Shown here: piece by piece, positions 43,986-53,215 of the stretch
Numbering within the stretch: the first letter of the stretch is position 1
How the letters are laid out: the number at the start of each line of letters is the position of its first letter
NCBI RefSeq assembly: GCF_012272815.1
Contig: NZ_JAAWWL010000002.1
Span: 1,626,460 to 1,690,459, forward strand
Length of the DNA stretch: 64,000 nt
Origin: Croceivirga thetidis
GTDB lineage: Bacteria > Bacteroidota > Bacteroidia > Flavobacteriales > Flavobacteriaceae
Direction: 5' to 3'
Made by a program: the position numbers and the translations under genes
Notes under the pieces: model-generated
Database searches by the model: none
Seen by the model: the letters and a program-made list of their open reading frames with translations, nothing else
What the model was told of the DNA's origin: nothing

Positions 43986-45755
43986 ATGAAAAATACACGA
44001 ATTGCCATCTTAATTCTAATTAGCCTATGCCTTACCAACTGTTCAAAAAAGAAAAGTGATCCTGCACGGCCAAATATTATTGTAATACTTACGGACGATC
44101 AAGGATGGGGAGATTTAAGCTTTAACGGTAATACGAACCTCAACACACCGAACATTGATTCTTTAGGCCTTAACGGGGTTAGTTTTGATAACTTTTTTGT
44201 TCAACCAGTATGCTCTCCTACTCGTGCAGAACTACTAACAGGTATTTACCATTCTAAACTTGGTGTTTATAGCACGTCTGAAGGTGGGGAACGAATGCGG
44301 TTGGGTGTTCCGACAATTGCTGAGATTTTTAAAAAAAATGGATATACCACTGCAGCTTATGGGAAATGGCATAATGGTATGCAACCGCCTTACCACCCAA
44401 ATTCAAGAGGATTTGATGATTATTATGGCTTTTGTTCTGGGCACTGGGGCAACTATTTTGACCCATTATTGGAGCATAATGGTAAAATTGTAAAAGGAGA
44501 AGGGTTCTTACCCGACAACCTTTTTAGCAAAGCGATTGATTTCGTAAATCACAATAAGGAGAATCCTTTCTTTCTATATATCCCAGTAAATACCCCACAT
44601 TCACCAATGCAAGTTCCCGACGAATACTGGAAAAAGTTCGAATCAAAAGAACTTAAGATGAAGCACCATAATGAAGAAATTGAAGATGAAAACTTTTCAA
44701 GGGCTGCTTTATCAATGGTCGAGAACGTGGATTGGAACGTCGGAAGGTTAATGAATAGTCTAAAAGACTTAGAGCTTGATAGTAATACCATTGTAGTCTT
44801 TTTATCGGATAATGGACCAAATTCGAATAGATGGAATGGAGGTTTGAAAGGAAAAAAAGGTAGCACGGATGAAGGTGGGGTCAAAACCTCTTTCTTTATG
44901 CAATGGCCTGGAAAAATTCAAAAGGGAATACGTATTTCTGAAATAGCGGGAGCAATTGATTTACTGCCAACATTAACAAACTTAGCCCAATTACCAGATG
45001 ATGGCTTAATTATTGACGGAAACGATTTATCCTCATTGGTCTTAGGTTCGGGTGGTTTCGTTGAACCTAGAACTATTTTTAATCATTGGAATGGAAAAAC
45101 CAGTCTTAGAACTCAAAACTACAGGTTGGATAATGAAAATCGACTATTTGACATGAACAATGACTTGGGTCAGCATGTTGATATTTCCAACGATAACAAG
45201 TTTCTGGTAGATTCTCTCATCGAAATAAGAAGAGCTTGGGAAGCGCAATCCTTAATTTCAGAAGCCACCAAAAATCCTGAGCCTTTTACATTGGGGTATA
45301 AAAACGCTACATTCACCCAAATACCTGCTAGGGATGGCACACCGTACGGGAATATAATTAGAAGTAATCGATGGCCAAATGATTCGTTTTTTACCAATTG
45401 GACCAAGACTACCGATTCCATCACTTGGCCAATAAAAGTACTTTCAGCCGGTATTTATAAGGTAGAAATGTATTATACCTGTAAAGCTGAACATGTTGGT
45501 TCTCAAGTACAGTTAAATTGGGGAAATCAAAAACTTTCAACAATTATTAAAGATGCACATGACCCCCCACTGAAGGGAATGGAGCACGATAAATCACCAC
45601 GAATTGAATCGTATGTAAAAGATTTCATACCAATTGTAATGGGAGAAATTGAGCTAACAGAAGGCACCAATCTATTGACTTTAACTTCTCCGAATATCAT
45701 AAATGGACAGACAATCGATTTCAGATTACTTCAATTTGAAAAGCTCAACCCTTAA
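43986..45755 (+). CDS. S1-family sulfatase lipoprotein
   Basis: 589 residues. Lipobox SLCLTNCS (Cys19). The alkaline-phosphatase-fold sulfatase domain starts with RPNIIVILTDDQGWGDL. The formylglycine Cys76 is in PVCSPTRAELLTG (CxPxR), so an anaerobic-type or FGE maturase is needed; none is in the window (gldJ is not a maturase). GKWHNG, NTPHSPMQ and FLSDNGPN complete the active site. Residues 440-589 form an extra beta-rich domain (GIYKVEMYYTCKAEHVGSQV), perhaps carbohydrate-binding. Proximity to susCD suggests sulfated glycan processing. Its 3' end overlaps the next gene by four bases. Confidence 0.88.
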   Translation: MKNTRIAILILISLCLTNCSKKKSDPARPNIIVILTDDQGWGDLSFNGNTNLNTPNIDSLGLNGVSFDNFFVQPVCSPTRAELLTGIYHSKLGVYSTSEGGERMRLGVPTIAEIFKKNGYTTAAYGKWHNGMQPPYHPNSRGFDDYYGFCSGHWGNYFDPLLEHNGKIVKGEGFLPDNLFSKAIDFVNHNKENPFFLYIPVNTPHSPMQVPDEYWKKFESKELKMKHHNEEIEDENFSRAALSMVENVDWNVGRLMNSLKDLELDSNTIVVFLSDNGPNSNRWNGGLKGKKGSTDEGGVKTSFFMQWPGKIQKGIRISEIAGAIDLLPTLTNLAQLPDDGLIIDGNDLSSLVLGSGGFVEPRTIFNHWNGKTSLRTQNYRLDNENRLFDMNNDLGQHVDISNDNKFLVDSLIEIRRAWEAQSLISEATKNPEPFTLGYKNATFTQIPARDGTPYGNIIRSNRWPNDSFFTNWTKTTDSITWPIKVLSAGIYKVEMYYTCKAEHVGSQVQLNWGNQKLSTIIKDAHDPPLKGMEHDKSPRIESYVKDFIPIVMGEIELTEGTNLLTLTSPNIINGQTIDFRLLQFEKLNP

Positions 45756-46474
45756 GTCAATAGATTACCATTTTCATCCCATTCGGCTATAGTATTTCTT
45801 TTACTTTGATCTACGCATTTTGCCAACCATTCAGGGTCGTAAGACACTCCGTGTTGTTCTAAAACATCATCTGGAACACCATTCCATACATTGGGCATAT
45901 TTCCTTTGTAACCTAACTCTTCAATTCCAATTTTTGAAGTGTAAAAACCAGTCATGGTCATATTTCTGACCATGGAAAAGAAATTGACTTCAAAGGGTCG
46001 TTCACTTTCAGGAACTTCAGGGTCATAATAGGCAATGGTGTCCAATATTTCTTTTTGCTGTGCTTCGGTCGCACCCTTAAATTCCACACCATTTTCGGTG
46101 TTGCATTTATGATCTAACCACATAAGACCACCTTTTAGGTCAGTTTGCATGGCTTCCGATTCTCGATCTCGGGCCATAAAATCAATGAATCCGACTACAT
46201 CAACATCTGATGCCGCTTTATAGTTTTCCGTCGCTGGAAGAATTAAATCACACAACACGGTCATTGTTTCCCGTTGATGATCATTGAAGAAATTGTCTTC
46301 ACTCTTAATTTCCTCTAGAATCTTATTCTCATATTTTGTTCGCCATTTTACAGGCTCATGGGCAAGGGTTTCTGATACATCAGTTGTTTTTTCACCAGGT
46401 TTGCAGCCGGTGGCAGCCAATCCTGTAGCCACAGAACCCAACATTATCGATTTTAAACTTTTTCTTCTATCCAT
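45752..46474 (-). CDS. gluconate 2-dehydrogenase subunit 3-family protein
   Basis: 240 residues. The N-terminus MDRRKSLKSIMLGSVA is a Tat-like signal ending in LAATGCK, a possible lipobox, so the subunit may be exported folded and then lipid-anchored. The body (FFNDHQRETMTVLCDLILPAT, VGFIDFMARD, FFSMVRNMTMTGFYTS) matches the small subunit of periplasmic flavin dehydrogenases. It is encoded directly after the GMC oxidoreductase (three bases), which has no signal peptide and probably travels with it. Confidence 0.87.
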   Translation of the reverse strand: MDRRKSLKSIMLGSVATGLAATGCKPGEKTTDVSETLAHEPVKWRTKYENKILEEIKSEDNFFNDHQRETMTVLCDLILPATENYKAASDVDVVGFIDFMARDRESEAMQTDLKGGLMWLDHKCNTENGVEFKGATEAQQKEILDTIAYYDPEVPESERPFEVNFFSMVRNMTMTGFYTSKIGIEELGYKGNMPNVWNGVPDDVLEQHGVSYDPEWLAKCVDQSKRNTIAEWDENGNLLT

Positions 46475-46477
46475 GGC

Positions 46478-48202
46478 TTAAATGTTTTGCTTTTTTAATT
46501 GATCAACAACATATTCCGAAGCTCTCCAGGAAAGTGCCAAAATGGTCCATGTGCAGTTTTTATCTGCCTGAGAAGTAAATACACCTGCATCCATGACAAA
46601 AACATTATCTACATCATGTAGTTGATTGTATTTATTTGTGACCGATGTTTTGGGATTGTCCCCCATTCTCGTTGTTCCTACTTCGTGTATAATATTACCT
46701 GGTGTGTGCAGACCATAATCCTTTTCGGCACCAGGCTTCTCACCCAAAAGCTCACCACCCATGTTCGTCAATATCTCTTCGAACACGTTATGGGCATGTT
46801 TTGCTTGGTTTCGCTCCAAATCAGACCACTTGTAATGAAAGCGTAAAACAGGAATACCCCATTCATCTACAACGGAAGGGTCAATTTCACAGTAGTTTTC
46901 TTTTCGTGCGATTGCTTCTCCCCTTGAAGAAATACCGACCACGGCTCCGTAATACTTTTTTAAATCGCTTCTCAGTATATCGCCATATCCTCCAGCTTTG
47001 GTTCCAAAAAACTTGTTGAAATCATTTACGTTAAATCCAGTTCCATAACTGGGCATACCCATTCCTCCCCAAATCTCAAGGTGATACCCCCTAGGGAAAT
47101 CCAACTTTGAATTGTCACCCCACCATGGTGAATAAACATGCATGCCCCCAACGCCATCTTCGTTATAACTGACTTTTCTATTCATCAAATCTGGAATAAA
47201 GGCCGCCCTATCCGCACCAGTTGAATCGTGCAGATATTTCCCAACATGGTCACTACTATTGCCCAATCCATTAGGATGTTGTTTGCTTTTTGAATTCATC
47301 AAAATCCGGGCTGTACTACAAGCTGAAGCTGCCAAAATAACTGTCTTACCCTTTAATTTATATTCTTTGCGGTCTTCTTTATTGATATAAGATACTCCTG
47401 TAGCCTTGCCTTCGTCATTGGTTGTTACTTCACGCACTACAGAATTCACAAATAGGTCGACTTGACCGCGGCTTTTCTGTGCTGGAAATATTAAGCAGGT
47501 TCCAGCCGAAAAGTCTGCATAAACCTGGCAGGCTCTTCCACACTGACCACAATAAAAACAAACCCCACGTTCATTGTTTATCCTCTTGGTCAACATTGAC
47601 ATTCTTGAGGGATAAACAGGAACTCCGCTCTTTTTAGCGGCATTTATATAAAATAATTCGTGTAAACGAGGTTTTGGGGGTGGTAGAAAAAAACCATCTG
47701 GGTCATTGGCCAATCCTTCATTAGTACCAAATACACCAATCAATTTATCAACCCTGTCATAGTATGGTTTGACATCTTCATAACCAATGGGCCAATTATC
47801 CCCATAACCATCGCGGTCCCTTCCTTTGAAATCTTTTGGGCCAAATCTTAGTGAAATTCTACCCCAGTGATTGGTTCGACCTCCCAACATGTGGGAACGA
47901 AACCAATTAAACTTAGTTCCTTCAACATGGGTATACGGTTCTCCTTCAATATCCCAACCCCCGTAGGCAGCATCAAAATCACCAAATGGCCTGTATCGGG
48001 TTCCTGAACCACGACGTTCAGATTCATATGGCCAGCGCAGTTGGGTTTTCTGTTCTGGGTCAGCAGGGTCAAAAAAAGGACCTGCTTCAACCACAGCTAC
48101 CTTTAAGCCGGCATCTGCCAAGACTTTTGTCGCCATACCACCACCAGCACCGGACCCAACGATAATGGCATCGTAAATGGTGGATTCTTCAATTATTTGC
48201 AT
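46478..48202 (-). CDS. GMC-family FAD oxidoreductase (gluconate dehydrogenase large-subunit type)
   Basis: 574 residues. FAD-binding motif IIVGSGAGGGMATKVLADAG at the N-terminus, with VVEAGP at the end of the second strand. RSHMLGGRTNHWGR is the GMC segment. A Cys cluster (CFYCGQCGRACQ plus a later Cys) near residues 215-235 is typical of this branch. C-terminal HEVGTTRMG and DAGVFTSQADKNCTWTILAL carry the active-site region. It oxidises an alcohol or sugar, probably in the periplasm. No cytochrome subunit is adjacent, so the electron acceptor is unclear. Confidence 0.9.
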   Translation of the reverse strand: MQIIEESTIYDAIIVGSGAGGGMATKVLADAGLKVAVVEAGPFFDPADPEQKTQLRWPYESERRGSGTRYRPFGDFDAAYGGWDIEGEPYTHVEGTKFNWFRSHMLGGRTNHWGRISLRFGPKDFKGRDRDGYGDNWPIGYEDVKPYYDRVDKLIGVFGTNEGLANDPDGFFLPPPKPRLHELFYINAAKKSGVPVYPSRMSMLTKRINNERGVCFYCGQCGRACQVYADFSAGTCLIFPAQKSRGQVDLFVNSVVREVTTNDEGKATGVSYINKEDRKEYKLKGKTVILAASACSTARILMNSKSKQHPNGLGNSSDHVGKYLHDSTGADRAAFIPDLMNRKVSYNEDGVGGMHVYSPWWGDNSKLDFPRGYHLEIWGGMGMPSYGTGFNVNDFNKFFGTKAGGYGDILRSDLKKYYGAVVGISSRGEAIARKENYCEIDPSVVDEWGIPVLRFHYKWSDLERNQAKHAHNVFEEILTNMGGELLGEKPGAEKDYGLHTPGNIIHEVGTTRMGDNPKTSVTNKYNQLHDVDNVFVMDAGVFTSQADKNCTWTILALSWRASEYVVDQLKKQNI

Positions 48203-48363
48203 ATTGATTAGTTTGAAAATTTTAGGGATTGCAAAAAAGCAATTTTCTAGGATTAAGGTAACACAAAAAAATCGCTTAAAGGGCGTACGATTTTATCAAA
48301 ATTCGAAACGATAAAATCAAAAACTTTGAGAAGAATATTTAATCAATATGGATTAAAATCGTC

Positions 48364-50364
48364 CTAATTGGCTGTATTCATATTAAAGTTATCTATACCC
48401 TGAACTAGCCAATCATAGTACTCGTCTACATCTGGGGTGTATGCAATAGGGTCAATTAAATTTTGTTCATCGTGGTTCATTAAAACATAAAAAGGTTGCG
48501 AATTTGCTTTGTAACGAATTGTTTGAAGTTCGCTCCACTTTTGACCGATGTACTTTAATTTTTTACCCGGTCTCAATTGCGATTCTGTAACCTCATTTGC
48601 TGGCAACGATCTTTTGTCGTCAACATAAAGGGAAACCAATACAATTTTATTTTTTAGTATATCGAGTACCTTAGGTTTAGGCCAAACGTTCTGTTCCATT
48701 TTACGGCAATTGACACAGGCCCAACCTGTAAAATCAATCATAACCGGTTTATTAACTTTTTTAGCATAAGCCAGTCCCTTGTCATAATCATTAAATGTCA
48801 AAATGTTATGGGGAGCTAAAAGGTGACCCCCATTCGGAAGTTCTAAATCGGTTCCCAGAATTGCACTTCCTGTTCCATTTGAATTTCCAACTCCATAAGG
48901 AGATTCGCTGTATTCCAATGGCGGAGGAAATGCGCTAATAAGATTTAATGGTGCACCCCACATACCAGGAATGAGATAAATAGTAAAACTTAAAGTCAAA
49001 AGCCCTAATCCCAACCTACCCACTGAAATATGTGTGATTGGTGAATCATGAGGTAGTTGAATCTTACCAAATAAATAAAGGGTCAATGCACCAAAAATTG
49101 CAATCCAAATCGCGATGAACACCTCGCGTTCCAGCAATTGCAGCTGAAGTACTAAGTCCGCTTGGGACAAAAATTTTAGTGCCAAAGCCAACTCTAAGAA
49201 CCCGAGTACGACCTTTACTGTATTCAACCAACCACCAGACTTTGGAAGCGAATTCAACCACCCAGGAAACGCGGCAAATAATGCAAATGGTAATGCAATA
49301 GCCAGAGAAAAACCTAACATACCAACTACTGGGGCAATTCCCCCTTTAGATGCTGCCTCAACCAATAAAGTACCGACAATAGGACCTGTGCATGAAAACG
49401 ATACAATTGCTAAGGCTAAGGCCATAAAGAATATACCTACTAGGCCACCCCTTTTGAAGGATTGCTCATCAATTTTATTGGCCCATGAACTTGGTAAGTT
49501 AATTTCAAAAGCACCCAAAAAGGAAACTGCAAATATTACCAACAACAAAAAGAAAATGAGATTGAACCAAATATTAGTGGCCAAGGCATTTAGTGAATCA
49601 GCACCAAAAATTGCTGTAACCGCAGTTCCTAAAAGGACATAAATCACAATTATAGAAAGTCCATAAAAAATAGCATTACGGATGCCTGCAGCTTTGTTTT
49701 GGCTTTGTTTGGTAAAAAAACTAACCGTTAAAGGAATCATTGGAAAAACACAGGGCGTTAATAAAGCAGCAAAACCGGATAGGAATGCGATAAAGAAAAT
49801 TGTAAAAAGACCTTGGTTTTTTGTTTTATCAGAATTAGGAATTACTTCCTCTTTAATAGAATTTTCGGTTTCGTTGGCAAACTTCTCTTCCTGATTTTGG
49901 TGTTCTACTTCATCAGTTAATTCAAATACCAATTCCACTTCGGTAGGTGGGAGACATTTTTCGTCATCGCAGACCATAAATTCTACAAATGCATTAACAA
50001 CATTTATAGTCGAAAGGGTTTTTATTCGCTGTTTGAATTGAACCGCATCTTCAAAATATTTGATTTCCATTTCAAAAACGGGATCCAAAATAGTATGACC
50101 TTCTTCTTCTTGTGTTTCACCAACAAGTTCAAATCTGCCTTCTAACTCTTCAAAATAAAACGTGGTTGGTATAGGACCGTCTTCAGGAACATGCTGCGAA
50201 TATAAATGCCAACCTGATTCGATAGTTGCATTGGTAATCAATTCAAAGTCATTATCTCCTATTTTATTAATAGAAGTCGACCATTCAACAGGCTCGTATA
50301 ATTGGCCCCAAGTATTGCTAACAAACATGAGGATGGTCAGAAAAAAGAAGGCTTTGAATTTCAT
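48364..50364 (-). CDS. dsbD: thiol:disulfide interchange protein DsbD
   Basis: 666 residues from the ATG at 50364 (a TTG at 50388 is less likely). A signal peptide ends at NTWGQ. The N-terminal DsbD-alpha-like domain (about 20-150) has the pair CDDEKC. About eight transmembrane helices follow with the two redox Cys in TPCVFPMIPLTV and FSCTGPIVGTLL. A C-terminal thioredoxin domain has WACVNCRKME (CxxC). It brings electrons from cytoplasmic thioredoxin to periplasmic thiols, for cytochrome c or protein repair. Confidence 0.92.
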   Translation of the reverse strand: MKFKAFFFLTILMFVSNTWGQLYEPVEWSTSINKIGDNDFELITNATIESGWHLYSQHVPEDGPIPTTFYFEELEGRFELVGETQEEEGHTILDPVFEMEIKYFEDAVQFKQRIKTLSTINVVNAFVEFMVCDDEKCLPPTEVELVFELTDEVEHQNQEEKFANETENSIKEEVIPNSDKTKNQGLFTIFFIAFLSGFAALLTPCVFPMIPLTVSFFTKQSQNKAAGIRNAIFYGLSIIVIYVLLGTAVTAIFGADSLNALATNIWFNLIFFLLLVIFAVSFLGAFEINLPSSWANKIDEQSFKRGGLVGIFFMALALAIVSFSCTGPIVGTLLVEAASKGGIAPVVGMLGFSLAIALPFALFAAFPGWLNSLPKSGGWLNTVKVVLGFLELALALKFLSQADLVLQLQLLEREVFIAIWIAIFGALTLYLFGKIQLPHDSPITHISVGRLGLGLLTLSFTIYLIPGMWGAPLNLISAFPPPLEYSESPYGVGNSNGTGSAILGTDLELPNGGHLLAPHNILTFNDYDKGLAYAKKVNKPVMIDFTGWACVNCRKMEQNVWPKPKVLDILKNKIVLVSLYVDDKRSLPANEVTESQLRPGKKLKYIGQKWSELQTIRYKANSQPFYVLMNHDEQNLIDPIAYTPDVDEYYDWLVQGIDNFNMNTAN

Positions 50365-50477
50365 ACTTATGCTACTGATTACAGACAACTAACGTCAAAA
50401 ATTAAGAAACTCTATGTAAGATCATAGAATTGACGGGTTTAGTCGTTAAAAATAACCAATCCTAAATTGGTTGAAAA

Positions 50478-50507
50478 TAAAAAAGCCCTCGAGGATTCGA
50501 AGGCTTA
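50478..50507 (-). terminator. Terminator after tRNA-Val(TAC)
   Basis: AAGCC/GGCTT with an inner TCG/CGA (50483-50506) forms an imperfect stem; the minus strand continues with six T. It lies nine bases past the tRNA 3' end. Confidence 0.65.
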
Positions 50508-50515
50508 AATTTCTG

Positions 50516-50590
50516 TGGGCGCGAAGGGATTCGAACCCCTGACCCCCTGGGTGTAAACCAGGTGCTCTGAACCAACTGAGCTACGCGCCC
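50516..50590 (-). tRNA. tRNA-Val (TAC)
   Basis: Minus-strand cloverleaf: acceptor GGGCGCG/CGCGCCC, anticodon stem CCTGG/CCAGG with loop TTTACAC (anticodon TAC), T-arm AGGGGTTCGAATCCCT. Discriminator A; CCA not encoded. Confidence 0.95.
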
Positions 50591-50651
50591 CAAAAAGGGA
50601 GTGCAAATATAGCATCATTTTTCTGTTAACCCACAAGAAAATTTGAAAATT

Positions 50652-51863
50652 TTAAATGGCTTCAGCCACAACAAAAGTGCTACCGCCAACAAAAATAATA
50701 TCATTTGAGCCTGCCTTACTTTTAGCTTTGTTGAGTCCTTCTATTACTGATGGATACTTATTCCCTCTCAGCAAGGCGTGCTCTGCCTTTTCTGCCAAAA
50801 CCTTGTTATCTAAAGCCCTTGAAATTTTGGGCGCTGTAAAGTAATAGATACCATCTGTTGGAAACAATTTTAGTAAATCATCGACATTCTTATCAGCGAC
50901 AAAGCCTATAACAAAATGTACTTTTTCTACTTTCTCATTAGCCAGTTGACTAAGCACCAATTCAAGGCCTTCTTTATTATGTGCTGTATCACAAATCACT
51001 TTCGGATTACTCCCTAATTGCTGCCACCTACCCAAAAGTCCAGTATTTTCAACGACATTGGTTAAACCATCCGCCAAATGTTGTTCCGAAAAATAAAACC
51101 CTTTTAATTGCTTTAAAGTTGCAACAGCACTCTTAACATTTCTTTCCTGATAGCCTCCCAATAAATCGGTTTGATATGCGCTTTGCAGAAAATCTTCTGC
51201 AAAGACTATTGGAGCCTTTTTTTGTGCTGCAATCATTTCAAAAATAGATGCTGTCTTCAAACTTTTCTCCCCAATCACTACTGGTGTGTTCCTTTTAAAA
51301 ATTCCTGCTTTTTCCAATGCGATTTTTTCATAAGTATCACCCAATATGTACGTATGATCAAGACCTATATTCGTAATTAAGCAAACTTCAGGACTAATAA
51401 TATTAGTTGAATCCAATCTTCCCCCCAATCCAACTTCGATAATGGCTATATCTACTTTCTCATTAGCAAAATAATTAAATGCCATACCAACGGTCATTTC
51501 AAAAAATGACAGCTGGTGTTTTTCCAAAAAATCCTTGTGTTCCAGAATAAATTGTACAACATAATCTTGAGAGGCAGGTTCCCCATTTATCTTGATTCGT
51601 TCACGAAAATCTTTTAGATGTGGGGAAGTGTATAGTCCAACTTTGTAACCAGCCTCTTGTAGGACCGAAGCCATCATATGGCTGCAAGAACCTTTACCAT
51701 TGGTACCCCCAACATGGATGGATTTAAATTGCTTGTGAGGATGATTTAAATGGGAATCAAAACCAATGGTTTTGTCGAGTTTATGGTTGAGCGCAGCCTT
51801 CCCCTTTTGTTGGTACATTGGAAGCTGGGCAAACATCCAATCCAAAGTTTCTTGATAGGTCAC
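50652..51863 (-). CDS. folC: bifunctional folylpolyglutamate/dihydrofolate synthase
   Basis: About 403 residues from a GTG at 51863 that shares one base with the tonB stop (TAGTG); a TTG/ATG further upstream would lie inside tonB and add a non-homologous stretch. Mur-ligase-like motifs: P-loop HVGGTNGKGSCSHMMA, LYTSPHLKDFRERI, IIEVGLGGRLDSTN, ITNIGLDHTYILG, and the C-terminal DTAHNKEGL. It adds glutamate to folates. The tonB-folC order is usual in Flavobacteriia. Confidence 0.92.
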   Translation of the reverse strand: MTYQETLDWMFAQLPMYQQKGKAALNHKLDKTIGFDSHLNHPHKQFKSIHVGGTNGKGSCSHMMASVLQEAGYKVGLYTSPHLKDFRERIKINGEPASQDYVVQFILEHKDFLEKHQLSFFEMTVGMAFNYFANEKVDIAIIEVGLGGRLDSTNIISPEVCLITNIGLDHTYILGDTYEKIALEKAGIFKRNTPVVIGEKSLKTASIFEMIAAQKKAPIVFAEDFLQSAYQTDLLGGYQERNVKSAVATLKQLKGFYFSEQHLADGLTNVVENTGLLGRWQQLGSNPKVICDTAHNKEGLELVLSQLANEKVEKVHFVIGFVADKNVDDLLKLFPTDGIYYFTAPKISRALDNKVLAEKAEHALLRGNKYPSVIEGLNKAKSKAGSNDIIFVGGSTFVVAEAI

Positions 51864-52774
51864 TATTGGCCTAATTTGAAGTTCACCACCACAAAGCCTG
51901 TCTGTTGAGATGGAGCTTTTGAATCTGCATTCCAACGATGCGACATTGCTGTTTTTCTGGCAGGTTCCATTAAGCAAGTGGCAGCATTCGTTGTCCCTTT
52001 GACTCCCGGCGTTGCTTCAACGACACGCCCGTTTCTGTCTACTTTAATTCTTACTACAACTCGGCCCTCTTCATTACATTCGGGCTTCACGATAGTGCGT
52101 CCCGCAAGAGACCGCCCATTTAATCCATAGCCCCCGCCTCCGCTTCCTGAACCAGGAGCTCCATAATATGTAGTTGCATAAGGGTCACCTTGAGGATTCC
52201 CTTTGTCACCAGGCCTGTTATCATCACCTTCGCTGCCTGTAGCATTTCCATCAGACTTTCCGATACCACCTATCAACGCATCCAACTTTTCCTTTTTGGC
52301 GGCCTCTTCTTGTCGTTTTCTCTCTTCAGCTTCACGTTTTTCACGCGCCTTACGTGCTGCTTCAGCCCTTGCCTTTTCAGCAGCTTCCTCCGCCTTCCGT
52401 TTTGCTTCTTTCTGTTGTCTTATTCGAATGGATTCTTCACTCTCCTGTGTCAATACCTTTTCTGTGGGTTGTTCTTTTTCAACGACCTCTTCTTTAGCAA
52501 CTTCTGGTTGCGTTTGTTCTTCGACAACCTCTTCTTGAACATCAGGTTCTTCTGGGGGGACCGGTTTGTTTTGTGGTGTGGATTTGATTGGTTCCAACGG
52601 TTGTTGCTTACCACTTCCAAAATCCATAGTGCCAAAATTAATGGCGATACCACTTTCTTCTGGAGGGTCAAAATAGGTCAGACCTATGTAGAACAATAAA
52701 AGAAGAAGTGCACTCAACAAAAAAGTGGTGAGCGTGAATGATTTTTTCTTGTGTCTCGTGTCTAAAAAAGGCAT
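51863..52774 (-). CDS. tonB: TonB-like energy transducer
   Basis: 303 residues. One N-terminal transmembrane helix (LLSALLLLLFYIGLTYF), then a Pro/Glu-rich spacer, a long Lys/Arg/Ala/Glu helix (about 110-160) that may span the periplasm, a Gly-rich hinge, and a C-terminal TonB domain (AGRTIVKPECNEEGRVVVRIKVD, GFVVVNFKLGQ). Two Cys in the C-terminal domain could form a disulfide. It powers TonB-dependent transporters such as the SusC here, in a complex with ExbB/ExbD encoded just upstream. Confidence 0.88.
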   Translation of the reverse strand: MPFLDTRHKKKSFTLTTFLLSALLLLLFYIGLTYFDPPEESGIAINFGTMDFGSGKQQPLEPIKSTPQNKPVPPEEPDVQEEVVEEQTQPEVAKEEVVEKEQPTEKVLTQESEESIRIRQQKEAKRKAEEAAEKARAEAARKAREKREAEERKRQEEAAKKEKLDALIGGIGKSDGNATGSEGDDNRPGDKGNPQGDPYATTYYGAPGSGSGGGGYGLNGRSLAGRTIVKPECNEEGRVVVRIKVDRNGRVVEATPGVKGTTNAATCLMEPARKTAMSHRWNADSKAPSQQTGFVVVNFKLGQ

Positions 52775-52819
52775 TACTCGATTATCGAGATTGATAATAT
52801 TGTGTTCTTCAATATAGGC

Positions 52820-53206
52820 TTACTTCGGCCGAACCGCTAAAATTACCTTGTAATTATTACGATTGGCAATATCCATTACATTGACTGCTTCCTTTATTGC
52901 AACGCTTTCTTCTGCCCTTAGAATAATCGTAGGCTTGTCTTGACCCTCAAGGGCCTTTTTTAGTTCAACCTCGATATATTCACTATTGATTTGTTCACTA
53001 TTAACAAAATAGCGAAGGTTCTTGTCAATTGTAACGGAAACATTCTGCGTGTTGGTCGACTTTCCTTTCGCTTTTGGAAGCAATAAATCCAACGCATTTG
53101 GGGCGTTAGACGTCAATAAGAAAAATACCAATAACAGAAATACAATATCTGTCATTGAAGACATACTGAACTCTGGACTAACCTTATTTCTACCTTTTAA
53201 CTTCAT
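52820..53206 (-). CDS. exbD: ExbD/TolR-type biopolymer transport protein
   Basis: 128 residues. The N-terminal SMTDIVFLLLVFFLLTSN is the single transmembrane helix with the proton-binding Asp. The periplasmic domain carries VTIDKNLRYFVN and TIILRAEESVAIKEAVNVMDIA. It works with ExbB to harvest the proton motive force for TonB. Nine bases follow exbB. Confidence 0.92.
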   Translation of the reverse strand: MKLKGRNKVSPEFSMSSMTDIVFLLLVFFLLTSNAPNALDLLLPKAKGKSTNTQNVSVTIDKNLRYFVNSEQINSEYIEVELKKALEGQDKPTIILRAEESVAIKEAVNVMDIANRNNYKVILAVRPK

Positions 53207-53215
53207 TTATCAAGT

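Noticed and set aside
52190..52699. Long plus-strand frames opposite tonB
   Set aside because: They mirror the repetitive Glu/Lys/Ala and Pro codons of tonB and give low-complexity Phe/Ser-rich peptides.
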